Source: an uncultured bacterium
GTDB taxonomy: Bacteria; Cyanobacteriota; Vampirovibrionia; Gastranaerophilales; Gastranaerophilaceae
DNA length: 5,624 bases
Assembly: GCA_902782905.1 (NCBI GenBank)
Contig: CACZPB010000259.1
Coordinates: 1-5,624 of the forward strand
Reading direction: 5' to 3'
The number at the start of each line of letters is the position of its first letter. Positions within the stretch are counted from its first letter, which is position 1. The position numbers and the translations under genes were made by a program. Below the pieces are notes generated by a model that had not been told where the DNA came from, did not search any database, and was given only the letters and a program-made list of their open reading frames with translations. Shown one piece after another: positions 4,585-5,624 of this stretch.

Positions 4585-5624
4585 ATGAAATTTTGTAGTG
4601 ATTGTTTTGAAGATACAGAAATAAAAAATATTATAAATAGTATTAATAATACAGATACTTGTGATGTTTTAAATAAAAAATCTGAACATATATATGATAC
4701 GGATAAGCATGATAATTTAACTCCTTATTTTGAGTCATTGTTGGATGTGTATACACCAATTTCAGAGTGCAAAATAAAAATTGATAAAGCCAATTATGTT
4801 CGTTTAAAATATGACTTAAAATATACTTGGGATATTTTTGAATCAAATTGCAAACCTGAAATAATTCATAATATTGTAAAAAGTATTTGTAAGGAAAAAT
4901 ATGAAGAAACCCCTGATATTTTTGATGAAGATATTGTAATTCAGGAATTATATGACGAAGAATACAAAAAGGAACAATCCTTACTAAGAACAAATTCGTG
5001 GGAAGATTTTAAAAATAGTCTAATTAGAGATAATAGGTATCATACAAATATATTTAACACAAAATTATTTGAACAATACTGTTGGGCTGCTCTTAAAAAA
5101 TATCATGCTGGTACAAAATTTTATAGAGGAAGAATATCTAATAAAGATGGTTATCCTATAGAAGAAATGGGGTGTCCACCTTTTAAAAATTCAAAAGCCG
5201 GAAGAGTTAATGCAGAAGGAGTAGAATGTCTTTACCTTGCTAACAATATTGAAACTACAATAAATGAAATCAGAGCTGGTGTGGCAGATTATGTAACAGT
5301 AGCAACTTTTGAGCTTCAAGAAGACATTATTGTTGCAGATTTAAAAAATATAAATAAAATTAGTCCCTTCTCAATCCCAGATTCAAATTTTTTAGTTAAT
5401 TATGCAATTAACAAAGAGCATTTATTGAAAATAAATAAAGAAATGTCTAAAATTGTTAGACAAAGTGACAGTAAATTGGATTATGTGCCTACACAATATA
5501 TATGTGATTTTATAAAAACATTGGAACAAAAAGGTATTGACGATAATGTAATTAAATTTGCAGGAGTTGAGTACGATAGTACATTGTGCCAAGATGGATA
5601 TAATATTGCAATATTTGAACCAAA
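4585..5624 (+). CDS. RES-domain protein (putative NAD+-consuming toxin) with HEPN/RES-type N-terminal region; 3' end cut off by the window
   Basis: The open frame gives 346 residues and is still open at the window end. RES proteins such as MbcT destroy NAD+ by phosphorolysis, and ParT ADP-ribosylates Prs; similar cytoplasmic chemistry is inferred here. The RES core is clear: FYRGR (179-183), AGRVN (205-209, R207), LYLA (216-219, Y217), INEIR (226-230, E228), PTQYICDFI (302-310) and YDS (330-332, S332), so the expected Arg, Tyr, Glu and Ser positions are filled. The final strand NIAIFEP suggests that only a short tail is missing. Upstream lies an N-terminal region of the HEPN/RES type: CSDC (4-7), C26, then SWEDF (138-142) and RDNRYH (148-153). 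The fourth Cys expected at about 29 is Leu. The start is supported by AGGA (4572-4575), 9 bases upstream, inside the sce7725 gene, and the gap to that gene is 2 bases. Unlike classical RES toxins it has no adjacent Xre-type antitoxin; the sce7726 and sce7725 genes occupy that place. Confidence 0.87.
   Translation, partial: MKFCSDCFEDTEIKNIINSINNTDTCDVLNKKSEHIYDTDKHDNLTPYFESLLDVYTPISECKIKIDKANYVRLKYDLKYTWDIFESNCKPEIIHNIVKSICKEKYEETPDIFDEDIVIQELYDEEYKKEQSLLRTNSWEDFKNSLIRDNRYHTNIFNTKLFEQYCWAALKKYHAGTKFYRGRISNKDGYPIEEMGCPPFKNSKAGRVNAEGVECLYLANNIETTINEIRAGVADYVTVATFELQEDIIVADLKNINKISPFSIPDSNFLVNYAINKEHLLKINKEMSKIVRQSDSKLDYVPTQYICDFIKTLEQKGIDDNVIKFAGVEYDSTLCQDGYNIAIFEP

Noticed and set aside
4643..4993. 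116-residue minus-strand open frame
   Set aside because: It is antisense to the N-terminal half of the RES gene, whose frame shows clear family motifs. The translation is rich in His, Tyr, Phe and Leu, as expected of a shadow frame.
4585..5624. Classical RES-Xre toxin-antitoxin pair
   Set aside because: No small helix-turn-helix antitoxin gene lies beside the RES gene within the window. One could still lie downstream of the right edge, so this is not fully excluded.

Overview
The window looks like a piece of a defence-type accessory region from a low-GC Gram-positive bacterium (Bacillota). The reasons are very AT-rich codon use in every gene, strong Shine-Dalgarno sites such as GGAGGT and AGGAGA, consensus sigma-A-type promoters (TTGACA with spacers of 17-18), and TGG for tryptophan, so the ordinary bacterial code. 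The genus cannot be named from the sequence alone.

Left edge (1-394): a minus-strand gene starts at 35 and runs off the window after 11 codons. It has its own promoter (59-87). A strong, roughly bidirectional hairpin terminator (125-158) insulates it from the neighbouring minus-strand transcript. Bases 161-280 are a GC-rich island (58 of 120 bases are G or C, against 17 of 80 in the next 80 bases). It has no credible ORF but has nested complementary arms, so it is probably a structured RNA or a structured 3' UTR.

Centre-left (395-2611, minus): one large gene for a 738-residue protein with an Mrr-type restriction endonuclease domain, an nSTAND3-like STAND NTPase, an alpha-helical region, and a very acidic coiled-coil-like tail. 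Its architecture resembles the antiviral STAND (Avs) logic of nuclease effector, NTPase switch and sensor, but it is compact.

Centre (2612-2805): a 194-bp intergenic region with back-to-back promoters.

Right (2806-5624, plus): a tight three-gene operon with gaps of 4 and 2 bases. Gene 1 is an sce7726-family protein in which I read a PD-(D/E)XK nuclease signature. Gene 2 is an sce7725-family protein of unknown function. Gene 3 is a RES-domain protein, the fold of NAD+-consuming toxins, with an N-terminal Cys motif; it is cut by the window end just short of its stop codon. The nuclease + unknown + NAD+-consumer combination next to a STAND nuclease is the best candidate here for an undescribed defence system. 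Defence function is inferred from domains and context, not shown by the sequence.
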